From: Desulfamplus sp.
Lineage (GTDB): Bacteria; Desulfobacterota; Desulfobacteria; Desulfobacterales; Desulfobacteraceae
Direction: 5' to 3'
Assembly: GCA_015232935.1 (NCBI GenBank)
Contig: JADFYT010000042.1
Span: 1-12,204 of the forward strand
DNA length: 12,204 bases
Both the position numbers and the translations under genes were made by a program. The notes beneath the pieces were generated by a model that saw nothing but the letters and a program-made list of their open reading frames with translations, had not been told where the DNA came from and searched no databases. Positions 1-7,700 of this stretch are shown one piece after another. Numbering within the stretch: position 1 is the first letter of the stretch; each line of letters starts with the position of its first letter.

Positions 1-132
1 CTAAACAAATATTCCAACTTTGGAGTACTCTTGTCCAATCTTATTTCAATGTTAAAAAAACTGTCCGAACTATTGATTTTAGCATTTATTTTGATTTGAT
101 TATATACCTTAATCGGAGCTTTCCAACTGTAT

Positions 133-257
133 TCCCCAAGGGGGAGAGCCTGTTTAAAAATTCAAAGGCTCTAAAAAGCTCAAGTTTGTTAATGATTTAC
201 TTTACCATGAAAATGCATTCTGGTTTTCATGATTCGGGGTGGCAGCATAATAGCCAC
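133..257 (+). promoter_or_regulatory. Possible structured 5' leader of the diguanylate cyclase gene
   Basis: Four inverted repeats follow one another before the cyclase start. TCCCC/GGGGA lies at 133-137/141-145. A perfect 7-bp stem AGAGCCT/AGGCTCT lies at 145-151/166-172 with a 14-nt loop. A perfect 8-bp stem CATGAAAA/TTTTCATG lies at 206-213/224-231 with a 10-nt loop. GTGGC/GCCAC lies at 239-243/253-257 with a 9-nt loop. The last ends 16 nt before the AGGAG ribosome-binding site. No stem is followed by a U-tract, so none looks like a simple terminator. I could not match the layout to a known riboswitch, including the c-di-GMP-I consensus as I remember it. Whether the region is transcribed is unknown. 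A weak promoter guess is TTGATT at 73-78 with GATTAT at 98-103, but its 19-nt spacing is poor. Confidence 0.3.
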
Positions 258-286
258 GAAAGTTTAATGATCAGGAGAATATTTAG

Positions 287-1717
287 ATGAGTATCAAAGA
301 AATTTTGAGCATGAAGCTCCAGCAGCTATATGAAGAGAATACAGAACTGTTAGTTGAAATAGGTAATCTTCTGGAGCCCGAACTTGCACAGATTGTGGAT
401 GCTTTTTATGTGGAGTTGCTTGAGATTCCCGAAATAACCCCCATTCTCAAGAATGCTATTGTTGAAAAAAACTTGAAAGAGTCCCAAAAACAGTGGATTC
501 ATGATTTTTTCAAGCCACGCACCGCAAAAGATATAAAAGCCCTGATCGAACGACAGGAAAGGATCGGCTCCATCCACGCCAATATCAATATAAACCTGAA
601 CTATTTTACATATGGCATAGGATTGATGAAGCGTGAAATATACCTTCGCATTCATCAATATTTTATTACTCAAGAATGTCAATCAGACATTAATTGCAAC
701 CAAGCTGCTTATGTTCTTGAACACAGGAATTTCACACAGGCTTTTCTTGTAGTGGGACAACTGTTTGATGTTCTGGTATCACTGATTTCAGAAGCTTATT
801 TCTTGAATGAAATGGTTCATGAAACAAATGAACTATCCCTTAAAATGAAGGGTATGACCCAAAATACAGCCATTGAATGTGAACGTTTGCGTTCATTATT
901 GCTGGACTGGCTTCGTAATACTTTGACCTTCCTCTACCAGACTCCTGACATTAATGTGCATCAACTTCCCAAGCTCCAGTATTCAGGCTTCGGGTTATGG
1001 GTTATCTATAAAGCCGATTTTCTCTCTCATACCGTGAATATATCAGCTGAACTGAAAAAATATATTCAGGAGATAGATGATGCCCTGTTTACGGCTGCTA
1101 ACTGCAGGGCAGATAGAAATGAAACCAGTTTTTTTGACAGTGTAAGCGAACTTAATAATACTGTTTCCAAGGCATCATGGTTTATTTCCACAATCGTTGA
1201 CCAGGTGATCGAGCTTGATACCGGAATGGACTCGCTGACCCGTCTATTCAACAGACGCTATCTTGATACTATATTGCGTCGTCAGACCAACATAAGTATG
1301 AAACAAGGATTCCCCTATACCATCCTTATGCTTGATCTTGACCATTTCAAACAGGTGAATGATACTTATGGACATGACGGCGGAGATGCGGTGTTAAAAC
1401 AGTTTTCCGAGCTGCTGATGCTCTCGGTGCGTTCGAGTGATTTTATTTTTCGTTATGGTGGCGAGGAGTTTTTGATTGTACTTAGCAATGTAGATAGCCA
1501 GGAGGCACTCAGTATTGCTGAAAAGATCAGGTATAAATGTGAAACGCACATGTTCATGCTTCCTATGAACAAGCAGATCAACAAAACCTGCAGCATAGGC
1601 GTGGCATCTTACAACGGTCATCCCGATTACAACAGAATCATAAAAAAGGCGGATTTGGCACTGTACGAAGCCAAAAATAACGGAAGAAACCAGGTGCGTT
1701 TTGGAGTTAAGATGTAG
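287..1717 (+). CDS. Globin-coupled sensor diguanylate cyclase (DosC-like)
   Basis: The product should make c-di-GMP from two GTP in the cytoplasm, controlled by gas binding to an N-terminal heme. Residues about 1-165 fit a globin-coupled sensor. From memory, Y41, L63 and the proximal H97 (in GSIHANI) line up with DosC Y43, L65 and H98, and the segment FYVELLEIP to KQWI resembles DosC closely. Residues about 175-310 form the helical middle domain. Residues about 312-476 are a GGDEF domain with LTRLFNRRYLD, the metal-site region LDLDHFKQVND, and the active-site motif GGEEF at 391-395. An intact inhibitory I-site, R382-S-S-D385, stands five residues before it. At 476 residues the length matches this family (DosC is about 460). 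An AGGAG at 273-277 sits 9 nt before the ATG and supports this start. The gene is convergent with the Cache gene, 37 bp away. It has no membrane segment. Confidence 0.92.
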   Translation: MSIKEILSMKLQQLYEENTELLVEIGNLLEPELAQIVDAFYVELLEIPEITPILKNAIVEKNLKESQKQWIHDFFKPRTAKDIKALIERQERIGSIHANININLNYFTYGIGLMKREIYLRIHQYFITQECQSDINCNQAAYVLEHRNFTQAFLVVGQLFDVLVSLISEAYFLNEMVHETNELSLKMKGMTQNTAIECERLRSLLLDWLRNTLTFLYQTPDINVHQLPKLQYSGFGLWVIYKADFLSHTVNISAELKKYIQEIDDALFTAANCRADRNETSFFDSVSELNNTVSKASWFISTIVDQVIELDTGMDSLTRLFNRRYLDTILRRQTNISMKQGFPYTILMLDLDHFKQVNDTYGHDGGDAVLKQFSELLMLSVRSSDFIFRYGGEEFLIVLSNVDSQEALSIAEKIRYKCETHMFMLPMNKQINKTCSIGVASYNGHPDYNRIIKKADLALYEAKNNGRNQVRFGVKM

Positions 1718-1754
1718 TCGGAGCGTTCTATCTCGCGGTCGGAGTTTTTGATAT

Positions 1755-3020
1755 TTACTCTTGATGATTTTTATCCTCTTCCTTGAGTAACCTGTTTGAA
1801 CCGTCAGGCCTCTCCTTTTTTATGATCGCATACTCTTCAGGGTAATGCTCTTGCATGCATGAAGGGCAGATCGAGTGGCTGAACTTTGCTTCAGTATGCT
1901 TTGACACATATGCCTCAACCTTGTTCCAGTAACCCTGATCATCTCGTATCTGTTTGCAGTATGAGCATATCGGCACAATTCCCCTCAATGTCTCTATATT
2001 TTTTTGATAGGCACTTACAGAGAGATTTACAAGAATCAAAACTACAACTGTTATGATGATGCAGATCCCGAGATTAACAAGAAGAATCCTGAATATATGC
2101 TCTATCGTCTCCTTTTCTGACTGCTCAACGACAAGGTACCATTCAAACTCCTTGATATAACGGATGTTTGTGTGGATCACCTGACCATCTTTTTTGTATG
2201 TAAACGAACTTTCCGATTTTGAGCTTGAATTATTCTTTAGCAGCGGGTCAAGGTTCTCTTTGAATAACGGGTAGTATTCAAACCCGGCAATATTATCTAT
2301 TTCAGTGCCAAAGTCCGATCCTGTCAGTTTGATCTGTCCGTTTTTGTCGATAAAATAGATGGTTCTGTTGTATTTGTCCTGATAGAGTTCTATCAATTTT
2401 TTCACGGCACTGACTGTCAGGCCTACTCCGGTTGCACCGATATAATTTTTGTTATAATCAAAAACCCGATAATTAATAAAAATTGTCATGGCATCTTTGT
2501 TGGCCATATCCAGATCTACATTTATTTCATAATCCTCTTTCATCCTGCTTACTCTGAAGTACCATCTGTCCCTGGGTTCTTCTTCAGAGATTTTTTTAAG
2601 AATTCCACCATAGTAGTAGTAGTTTCTGGTTCTGTCCGACACAAAGAAGCTTGTGAATGTATTGTATTTTGTCTTTATCTCGTTCAGATATTTGGTTATC
2701 TGTTCTTCTCCTGACTCTCCCATGATAAGCCAGTCCCGCAAAAAAGTATCAGTTGACATAAGCGAAGAGACAAAAACAGGACGAAAAAGATCACGCTGGA
2801 GTTCTGAATAGATATTATCACTTGTAAGAGGCAGTTCGTTGCGGGATATTTCGGCACGTAACGAGGTTCTGGAGACAAAAAAACTTGCAAGGCTTGTAGC
2901 CAGAAAACCGGTTACAAGCAAAAGGCTGATTACAAAGACAAGTTTATAGTTCCTCAGGTTTAAAAAAATATATTTTGACGTTTTGTTCTTGTTCAATATC
3001 GAGTTAAATATGCTAATCAT
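1755..3020 (-). CDS. Cache-type periplasmic sensor with C-terminal CxxC...CxxC module
   Basis: This is a 421-residue inner-membrane protein. A membrane segment at about 26-48 is followed by a periplasmic region at about 50-305, a second membrane segment at about 309-333, and a short cytoplasmic tail. The periplasmic part reads as a double Cache domain. RDRWYF at 150-155 and the strands near 176-203 (TIFINYRVFD, then IGATGVGLTV) are typical of the membrane-distal half. After the second helix comes LRGIVPICSYCKQIRDD, then GYW, then SHSICPSC. This gives C352-x2-C355 and C385-x2-C388, probably a metal site. I recall this module as a C-terminal appendage of many Desulfobacterota signalling proteins. 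No kinase, GGDEF, HAMP or methyl-accepting domain is present, so the output is unknown. AAAAGGA (complement of 3029-3035) lies 8 nt before the ATG. It starts 43 bp after the deacetylase stop and is probably co-transcribed. That gap holds a small hairpin (CTTG/CAAG, flanked by TGTC/GACA) at about 3040-3059. Confidence 0.82.
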   Translation of the reverse strand: MISIFNSILNKNKTSKYIFLNLRNYKLVFVISLLLVTGFLATSLASFFVSRTSLRAEISRNELPLTSDNIYSELQRDLFRPVFVSSLMSTDTFLRDWLIMGESGEEQITKYLNEIKTKYNTFTSFFVSDRTRNYYYYGGILKKISEEEPRDRWYFRVSRMKEDYEINVDLDMANKDAMTIFINYRVFDYNKNYIGATGVGLTVSAVKKLIELYQDKYNRTIYFIDKNGQIKLTGSDFGTEIDNIAGFEYYPLFKENLDPLLKNNSSSKSESSFTYKKDGQVIHTNIRYIKEFEWYLVVEQSEKETIEHIFRILLVNLGICIIITVVVLILVNLSVSAYQKNIETLRGIVPICSYCKQIRDDQGYWNKVEAYVSKHTEAKFSHSICPSCMQEHYPEEYAIIKKERPDGSNRLLKEEDKNHQE

Positions 3021-3063
3021 CTTATTGTTCCTTTTGTGTGTCAGGCTTGCCGCAAGACAGGTT

Positions 3064-4692
3064 TTACGGCATGAAGTCCTGGCCTGTGATTTGGTTCAGA
3101 ATATATCTATCATAAATGTCGTTGATATCAACCACAAAAAAGAGCTCATTATCGCGGACAGCTCTTCTGTAGTAGCTCACATTCTGTCCCATAATATCCC
3201 GCCGGATACTTGCAACAGCCATCTTTATGGAATCCTCTGAAAAACGCCATGTTGTATCCGGCCTTAAGTCATTCATGGCTTCAAGGGACAGAATTTTGTC
3301 CTTTTGTCTGTCAGCAGATAAATGGTGAGAGTAAAGACTGTTAAAATATATTATATCCCTGGAAAAAAAGGGCGGAGGAGAGATTACTCCTCCGGCTTTG
3401 CCGTATGGGTAATATTCATTTAAAACAAAATGGTTGGTATAAAGGTAGAGACTTCCACTTCGCGTTCCTGTTTTTTTTATGGCTTCAAAAAGAGCAATTG
3501 ACGAAAACTTGTGGTCAGGGTGTTTGTCCAGAGCGGGGTAAGGTGCAACAATGATATCGGGCTCTATTTTTTTTATAAGGAGTTCAAGGTTTTTTACCAG
3601 TCCGTTCCAGTTGGAACCTCCCTCCAGAAGATTGACAAGAGACGAGATGTTCTGCTCTCTGAAGATATCAATGTTTGTGATACCCGTATATAAAGCTTTG
3701 ACACTGGATGGATTTGATTTGAACATTGTCTTTAGAGTTCCATCAAAGAACCCGAGATTTAAAACCTGTTCAGGCGGTATTCCGGACAACAGTGGCACTG
3801 CGATGCTGTTCCATGTCCTTATTTTTCCTTTTTTCAGAAAATGGTTTTTCCTGTTGCTGTATAGTTCATCATATTGATAGGTTCCGGCATCTCCTGCCGT
3901 TACTGTAACAATGTATGAGTTTTTGTTGCTGCTGTATATACCAAAAGCCGCAATCTCTGCATCATCAGGATGGGGTGCGATAATGAGTATTTTGGATGTC
4001 GCGATATCCTTGTTTTTAAAAAGAATCAACTGGATCTGCTGATCCTTGAAGCTTATCCGTTTCCCGTTCAATACAATCTCGATGCCATCTTTTTGTGATC
4101 CGGTCTCTTCTTTTGATCCGGCCTCAACTCCATTTTGTTTAGAACTGACAGCAATGTCATATTTTTTGGATTCAATATCAATTCCAGGCTTTTTTGATTC
4201 TGTTGCGTTGACGCCGCCGGTATCGGGAGAGATCAATGAACTGATGTTTATATACCTTGTCCCCTGTGAGCCTGTTTCAAAATATTCAGAGATGAAAAGT
4301 TTATTTGTGCTTAATTTAACTTCGGGCTGAAAAAATTTCCCCATAAATGTTGTGTTGACATTAATTTTAAGAAAAGCGGAGTAGATGGAAGGTAAAGTTT
4401 CATGCCTGGTGTTATGCGTGTTGCTGTCTGGTGGGTTATGTGTGTTGCTGTAAGCGGGTTTATGTTTGGATGGATAGCCATTTAGAACCGGAAGGGTGAA
4501 TTTCTGGTTTTTCAGGTATAAATTGACAATTTGAGCATCTGTTCTATTAAAATCATAACTGTAATCCAGTGCCGTGTCATAAGGATATGCAGACATCCTC
4601 GCATTCATTATATGAAATATAATGGCCGCAAGTGATGCGGACAGCACACAAACAACAATTATCAGAAAGAGCTTCCATTTTTTTATTTGCAT
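3064..4692 (-). CDS. Membrane-anchored PIG-L/LmbE-family deacetylase
   Basis: The family removes acetyl groups from N-acetyl sugars using zinc. The metal motif is intact: H241-P-D-D244-A-E in IIAPHPDDAEIAAFG, with the second motif H391-P-D-H394 in DKHPDHKFS. An N-terminal hydrophobic helix (7-27) would anchor the protein with the enzyme domain in the periplasm. Residues about 30-150 form an extra domain I do not recognise. Residues about 155-205 are a polar, repeat-rich linker. The tail (YTNHFVLNEYYPYG, then SYYRRAVRDNELFFVV at 506-521) resembles PIG-L proteins I recall from LPS gene clusters, so the substrate may be a surface glycan or glycolipid; this is inference. An in-frame TAA six codons upstream fixes the ATG at 4692. 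No Shine-Dalgarno is visible; a palindrome (4696-4709) sits there instead. It follows the kinase gene by 78 bp. Two internal tandem repeats (4411-4458, 4090-4125) lie in non-catalytic parts. Confidence 0.88.
   Translation of the reverse strand: MQIKKWKLFLIIVVCVLSASLAAIIFHIMNARMSAYPYDTALDYSYDFNRTDAQIVNLYLKNQKFTLPVLNGYPSKHKPAYSNTHNPPDSNTHNTRHETLPSIYSAFLKINVNTTFMGKFFQPEVKLSTNKLFISEYFETGSQGTRYINISSLISPDTGGVNATESKKPGIDIESKKYDIAVSSKQNGVEAGSKEETGSQKDGIEIVLNGKRISFKDQQIQLILFKNKDIATSKILIIAPHPDDAEIAAFGIYSSNKNSYIVTVTAGDAGTYQYDELYSNRKNHFLKKGKIRTWNSIAVPLLSGIPPEQVLNLGFFDGTLKTMFKSNPSSVKALYTGITNIDIFREQNISSLVNLLEGGSNWNGLVKNLELLIKKIEPDIIVAPYPALDKHPDHKFSSIALFEAIKKTGTRSGSLYLYTNHFVLNEYYPYGKAGGVISPPPFFSRDIIYFNSLYSHHLSADRQKDKILSLEAMNDLRPDTTWRFSEDSIKMAVASIRRDIMGQNVSYYRRAVRDNELFFVVDINDIYDRYILNQITGQDFMP
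4090..4125 (-). repeat. 18-bp tandem repeat, two copies, in the deacetylase linker
   Basis: Units 4090-4107 and 4108-4125 agree at 15 of 18 positions and share GATCCGG. Translated on the minus strand they give the neighbouring segments GSKEET and GSQKDG in the polar linker. The unit length keeps the reading frame. The surrounding linker (about residues 165-205) contains further, more degenerate SKK/SKQ-like segments. Confidence 0.7.
4411..4458 (-). repeat. 24-bp tandem repeat, two copies, in the deacetylase N-terminal region
   Basis: Units 4411-4434 and 4435-4458 agree at 19 of 24 positions. Both begin GTTATG and share GTGTTGCTGT. They encode the eight-residue doublets PAYSNTHN and PPDSNTHN (residues 79-94). 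The unit is a multiple of three, and the repeat lies outside the metal-binding catalytic core. Confidence 0.85.
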
Positions 4693-4695
4693 AAA

Positions 4696-4709
4696 AACAA
4701 CAGGTTGTT
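4696..4709 (-). promoter_or_regulatory. Palindrome at the deacetylase translation start
   Basis: AACAAC-AG-GTTGTT is a perfect 6-bp inverted repeat 3 nt upstream of the deacetylase ATG, in the place where a Shine-Dalgarno would be expected. In the mRNA it could form a small AU-rich stem followed by a run of U before AUG. It could be a protein-binding dyad, a translation-control hairpin, or chance in AT-rich DNA. Confidence 0.35.
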
Positions 4710-4710
4710 A

Positions 4711-4786
4711 TCTCAAAGAGACCGGGTTGATATCTCGAAGAGATCAGGTACTTATTCCAAAAAGAAGTTATTATTTCAAAGAGATA
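4711..4786. repeat. Degenerate array of small palindromic repeats between kinase and deacetylase genes
   Basis: Four related cores occur at 4711 (TCTCAAAGAG), 4733 (TCTCGAAGAG), 4755 (TTCCAAAAAG) and 4774 (TTTCAAAGAG), spaced 22, 22 and 19 nt. The second is a perfect dyad, ATCTC-GAA-GAGAT (4732-4744); the first is TCTC-AAA-GAGA; the fourth pairs with one G-U wobble. The array fills the 78-bp gap, and the last copy overlaps the final codons and stop of the kinase. The spacing is not a multiple of three, unlike the coding repeats in this window. No function is recognised. Confidence 0.55.
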
Positions 4787-7700
4787 TTGAGTTCGTTGGC
4801 AATATTGTCAAGAACAGAGAGGGCGGATGTAAATTCAAAATTCTCAACATGGTTTTCAAGCTCCATCATTTTTTCTTTGAATGCCGAGTATTCCATAATC
4901 TTTTTAAGAGATTCTGATGATGCAAGGGCACTTGCGTCATTGCCCTCGAGAAATCCTGCAAGCTCGACCATCACAGGGGCAACCTTTTGAACATCAACAG
5001 GAGAATCAGTCTTGTCTTTCCTGTTTTGACTTTGTTCCGAAATCCTGTTGATTGAGGCGAGCAAAGGTCGCATTACATTGTTCAACCCTGACAATAGTTC
5101 ATCATAATTGCCGGTTTTTTCGACGATCGCGTATTCCAGATCACGTGCCGCATTATATATTCCGTCAGCCGCGAGATTTCCCCCGACTCCCTTTATTGTG
5201 TGAGCAATACGCTCGGCACTATTCAAATCTTGCTTATCGAGATGCTCTCTTATCTCTTCTGTAACCAAAGCATAGTTTCTGGCAAAATCAAGAAGGAGCT
5301 GGCGATATAGTTTTTTATTTCCATTGAGTCTTTTAAGTGCGGATTTTACATCAATCCCTGGCAGACTTTCGATCAAACCAAAGTTTAAATCATCCTGAGC
5401 ATCAGATCCTTTATCCTGAATATATAACCCTTTATCCTGAATATCTAACCTTTTATTCTGAATATCAGGCCCTTTGCCTTGCAGATTCAAGTTTTTATCT
5501 GATAATTTATTGTCCTTATAATCAAGTGCACTCTTTTTATCTGGCAAATCACCATCTTGAAGTGAGTCATCAGCCTTGTCGGTTTTGCGTGATTTTATCC
5601 AGGTGGCAAGGGTGGAGAAAAGCTCTGCCTGATCTATTGGCTTGGCAACATAACCATCCATGCCGGCCTCAAGGCATGACTCTTTGGCACCGGTCATGGC
5701 ATGCGCGGTCATGGCGATAATCGGCAGTTGCCGGAAGCGGTCATCCTTTCTTATAATACGTGTAGCCTCATAACCTCCCATGACAGGCATCTGAATATCC
5801 ATCAGGACAAGATCATAAACACTCTTTTCAAGCTTATCCAGAGCATCAAGCCCGTTTTCCGCAACATCAACAATCAGGTCAGCCCCCTGGAGTATCTCTG
5901 TTGCCACCTGCTGGTTTATAGCATTGTCCTCAACCAGCAAAATCCTGGCAAACTTTATATTTTTTATTCTGGTTTCCAGTTGTTCGTCCAACGAGGTTAT
6001 TCTGACGGTTTTTTTAGGCAAATCCAAATCCTTGCAAAACAGACCCATTATCGCATTCAGCATAAGGGATGGCAAAACGGGTTTGATAAGAAAAGCGTTA
6101 ATGCCAGCCTCTTGAGCTCTCCTCATAACCTCCTCGCGACCAAATGCTGTCACCATAATAATCCGGGGAATCTTCGCAATCCACATATTTTGCCTGATTC
6201 TCCTTGAAGTCTCTATTCCGTCCATTCCAGGCATCTTCCAGTCAATAAGAACAAGGTCATAAGGCTTTGTCGCTGATGCCCGCACAAGTTCTTGCAAGGA
6301 TTTTTCTCCGGAATCAACGGCAAAAGTCTCAAAACCTAATGATATGAGCTGGTCAGTCAGAATTTCTCTTGACATCGGGTTATCATCAACAACAAGAATT
6401 TTTATACCCTCAAGAGCCTCGGGAAGTATAAAACTGTTTTTTTCAATTTTATGACTGATTTTAAAAACAGCGGTAAAAGAGAAAGTGCTTCCCTCTCCAG
6501 GCTTGCTTTTTACTGACATATCCCCGCCCATGATCTGGACAAGGCGTCTTGATATGGTAAGGCCAAGACCTGTTCCACCAAATTTTCTGGTTATAGAGCT
6601 GTCTGCCTGTGTAAACGCCTGAAACAGGTTGGTTATCTGTGTGAGGGTCATTCCTATTCCGGTATCGGAAATGGAAAATTTGACCGTGCATTGCTCACCT
6701 GGATGTTTATTGACAGTATCTCCATTTTCATTGACAAGCTCCACCTTGATGAAGATATGTCCGGCAGAGGTGAATTTTACGGCGTTATTAATAAGATTTA
6801 TCAACACCTGGCCAAGACGCAGCGGGTCTCCAACAAGAGATTGCGGAAGATTGGTATCTACAGTGCTGACAAGTTCAATACCTTTTTCTTCTGCTTTGAC
6901 AGATATCATGTTTGCGGTATTGTTGATTATGTCATCCAGCCTGAAATCAATACTTTCCATTTCAAGCTTGCCCGCCTCTATTTTTGAAAAATCGAGAATG
7001 TCGTTGATTACTCCGAGAAGGGATTTTGATGCGGACTGAATCTTTTGAATGTAATCCTGCTGCTTGGATGAGAGTTCTGTTTTAAGAACAAGATCCGCAA
7101 ATCCCATGACCGCGTTCATGGGCGTTCTTATTTCATGACTCATGTTTGCCAGAAAGTCGCTTTTTGCACGGGTAGCTGCTTCGGCACTTTTTCGTGCTTC
7201 CAGACTTTCTGCAAGGGCAGATTCCGCGGCATCAATCAGGGAATTTATGCTCTTTGACAGAAGGCCTATTTCGTCTTTGACATGTGTCTGACTGATATAA
7301 AGATGGGAGTTGCTGCCTGGCCGGATAGAGATCACCCTGTTTGCCAGATCGGAAATTGGCTGGCTCAACACCCGCCTGGAGACCCAGACAATAAGTCCCG
7401 CAGCCATCAGAAGCTGCAACAGCATAAGGAGAGTCTGTGTAAAGGAGACCTTGGTAGCCTCTTTCCGGATATATTTTTCGTTCTGTACCACTATTAGCGA
7501 GCCAATTCTCTCTTTTTTATCAACAGGCGAGAAAAGAGGATATACATTGCCTTTGCTAAAATCAATATTGGGGTCAGCGGTCTCCTCAAGGTTAAAAAAA
7601 TCGACAGATTCTATCCTGGCACCCTTGAAAAGAGGGGTAGTGAGGATACCATTCAGGATTTCTCGTCCGATCTGGTCGTTAATTGCAAATACCGCGACTT

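Noticed and set aside
96..290. Short plus-strand frame of 64 codons overlapping the cyclase start by ATGA
   Set aside because: It starts with TTG, has no ribosome-binding site, lies over the inverted repeats, and its product looks like no protein; the ATGA overlap is probably chance.
1718..1754. Possible bidirectional terminator between the convergent cyclase and Cache genes (repeat of TCGGAG, then TTTTT)
   Set aside because: The two TCGGAG copies are direct, not inverted, and only 3-bp stems can be formed beside the T-run.
4687..4990. Plus-strand frames covering the kinase 3' end and the repeat array
   Set aside because: They are antisense to a clear kinase C-terminus. The repetitive SQRD/SKRS-like residues come from the DNA repeat, and the copies are not in the same frame.
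5408..5491. CRISPR-like array
   Set aside because: The units are directly adjacent without spacers, 21 bp long and in frame within a gene.
5337..5720. Plus-strand frame with repeated YPEY/YSEY residues opposite the kinase linker
   Set aside because: The repeat is explained by the 21-bp array read on the wrong strand; the minus strand carries intact receiver and HPt domains.
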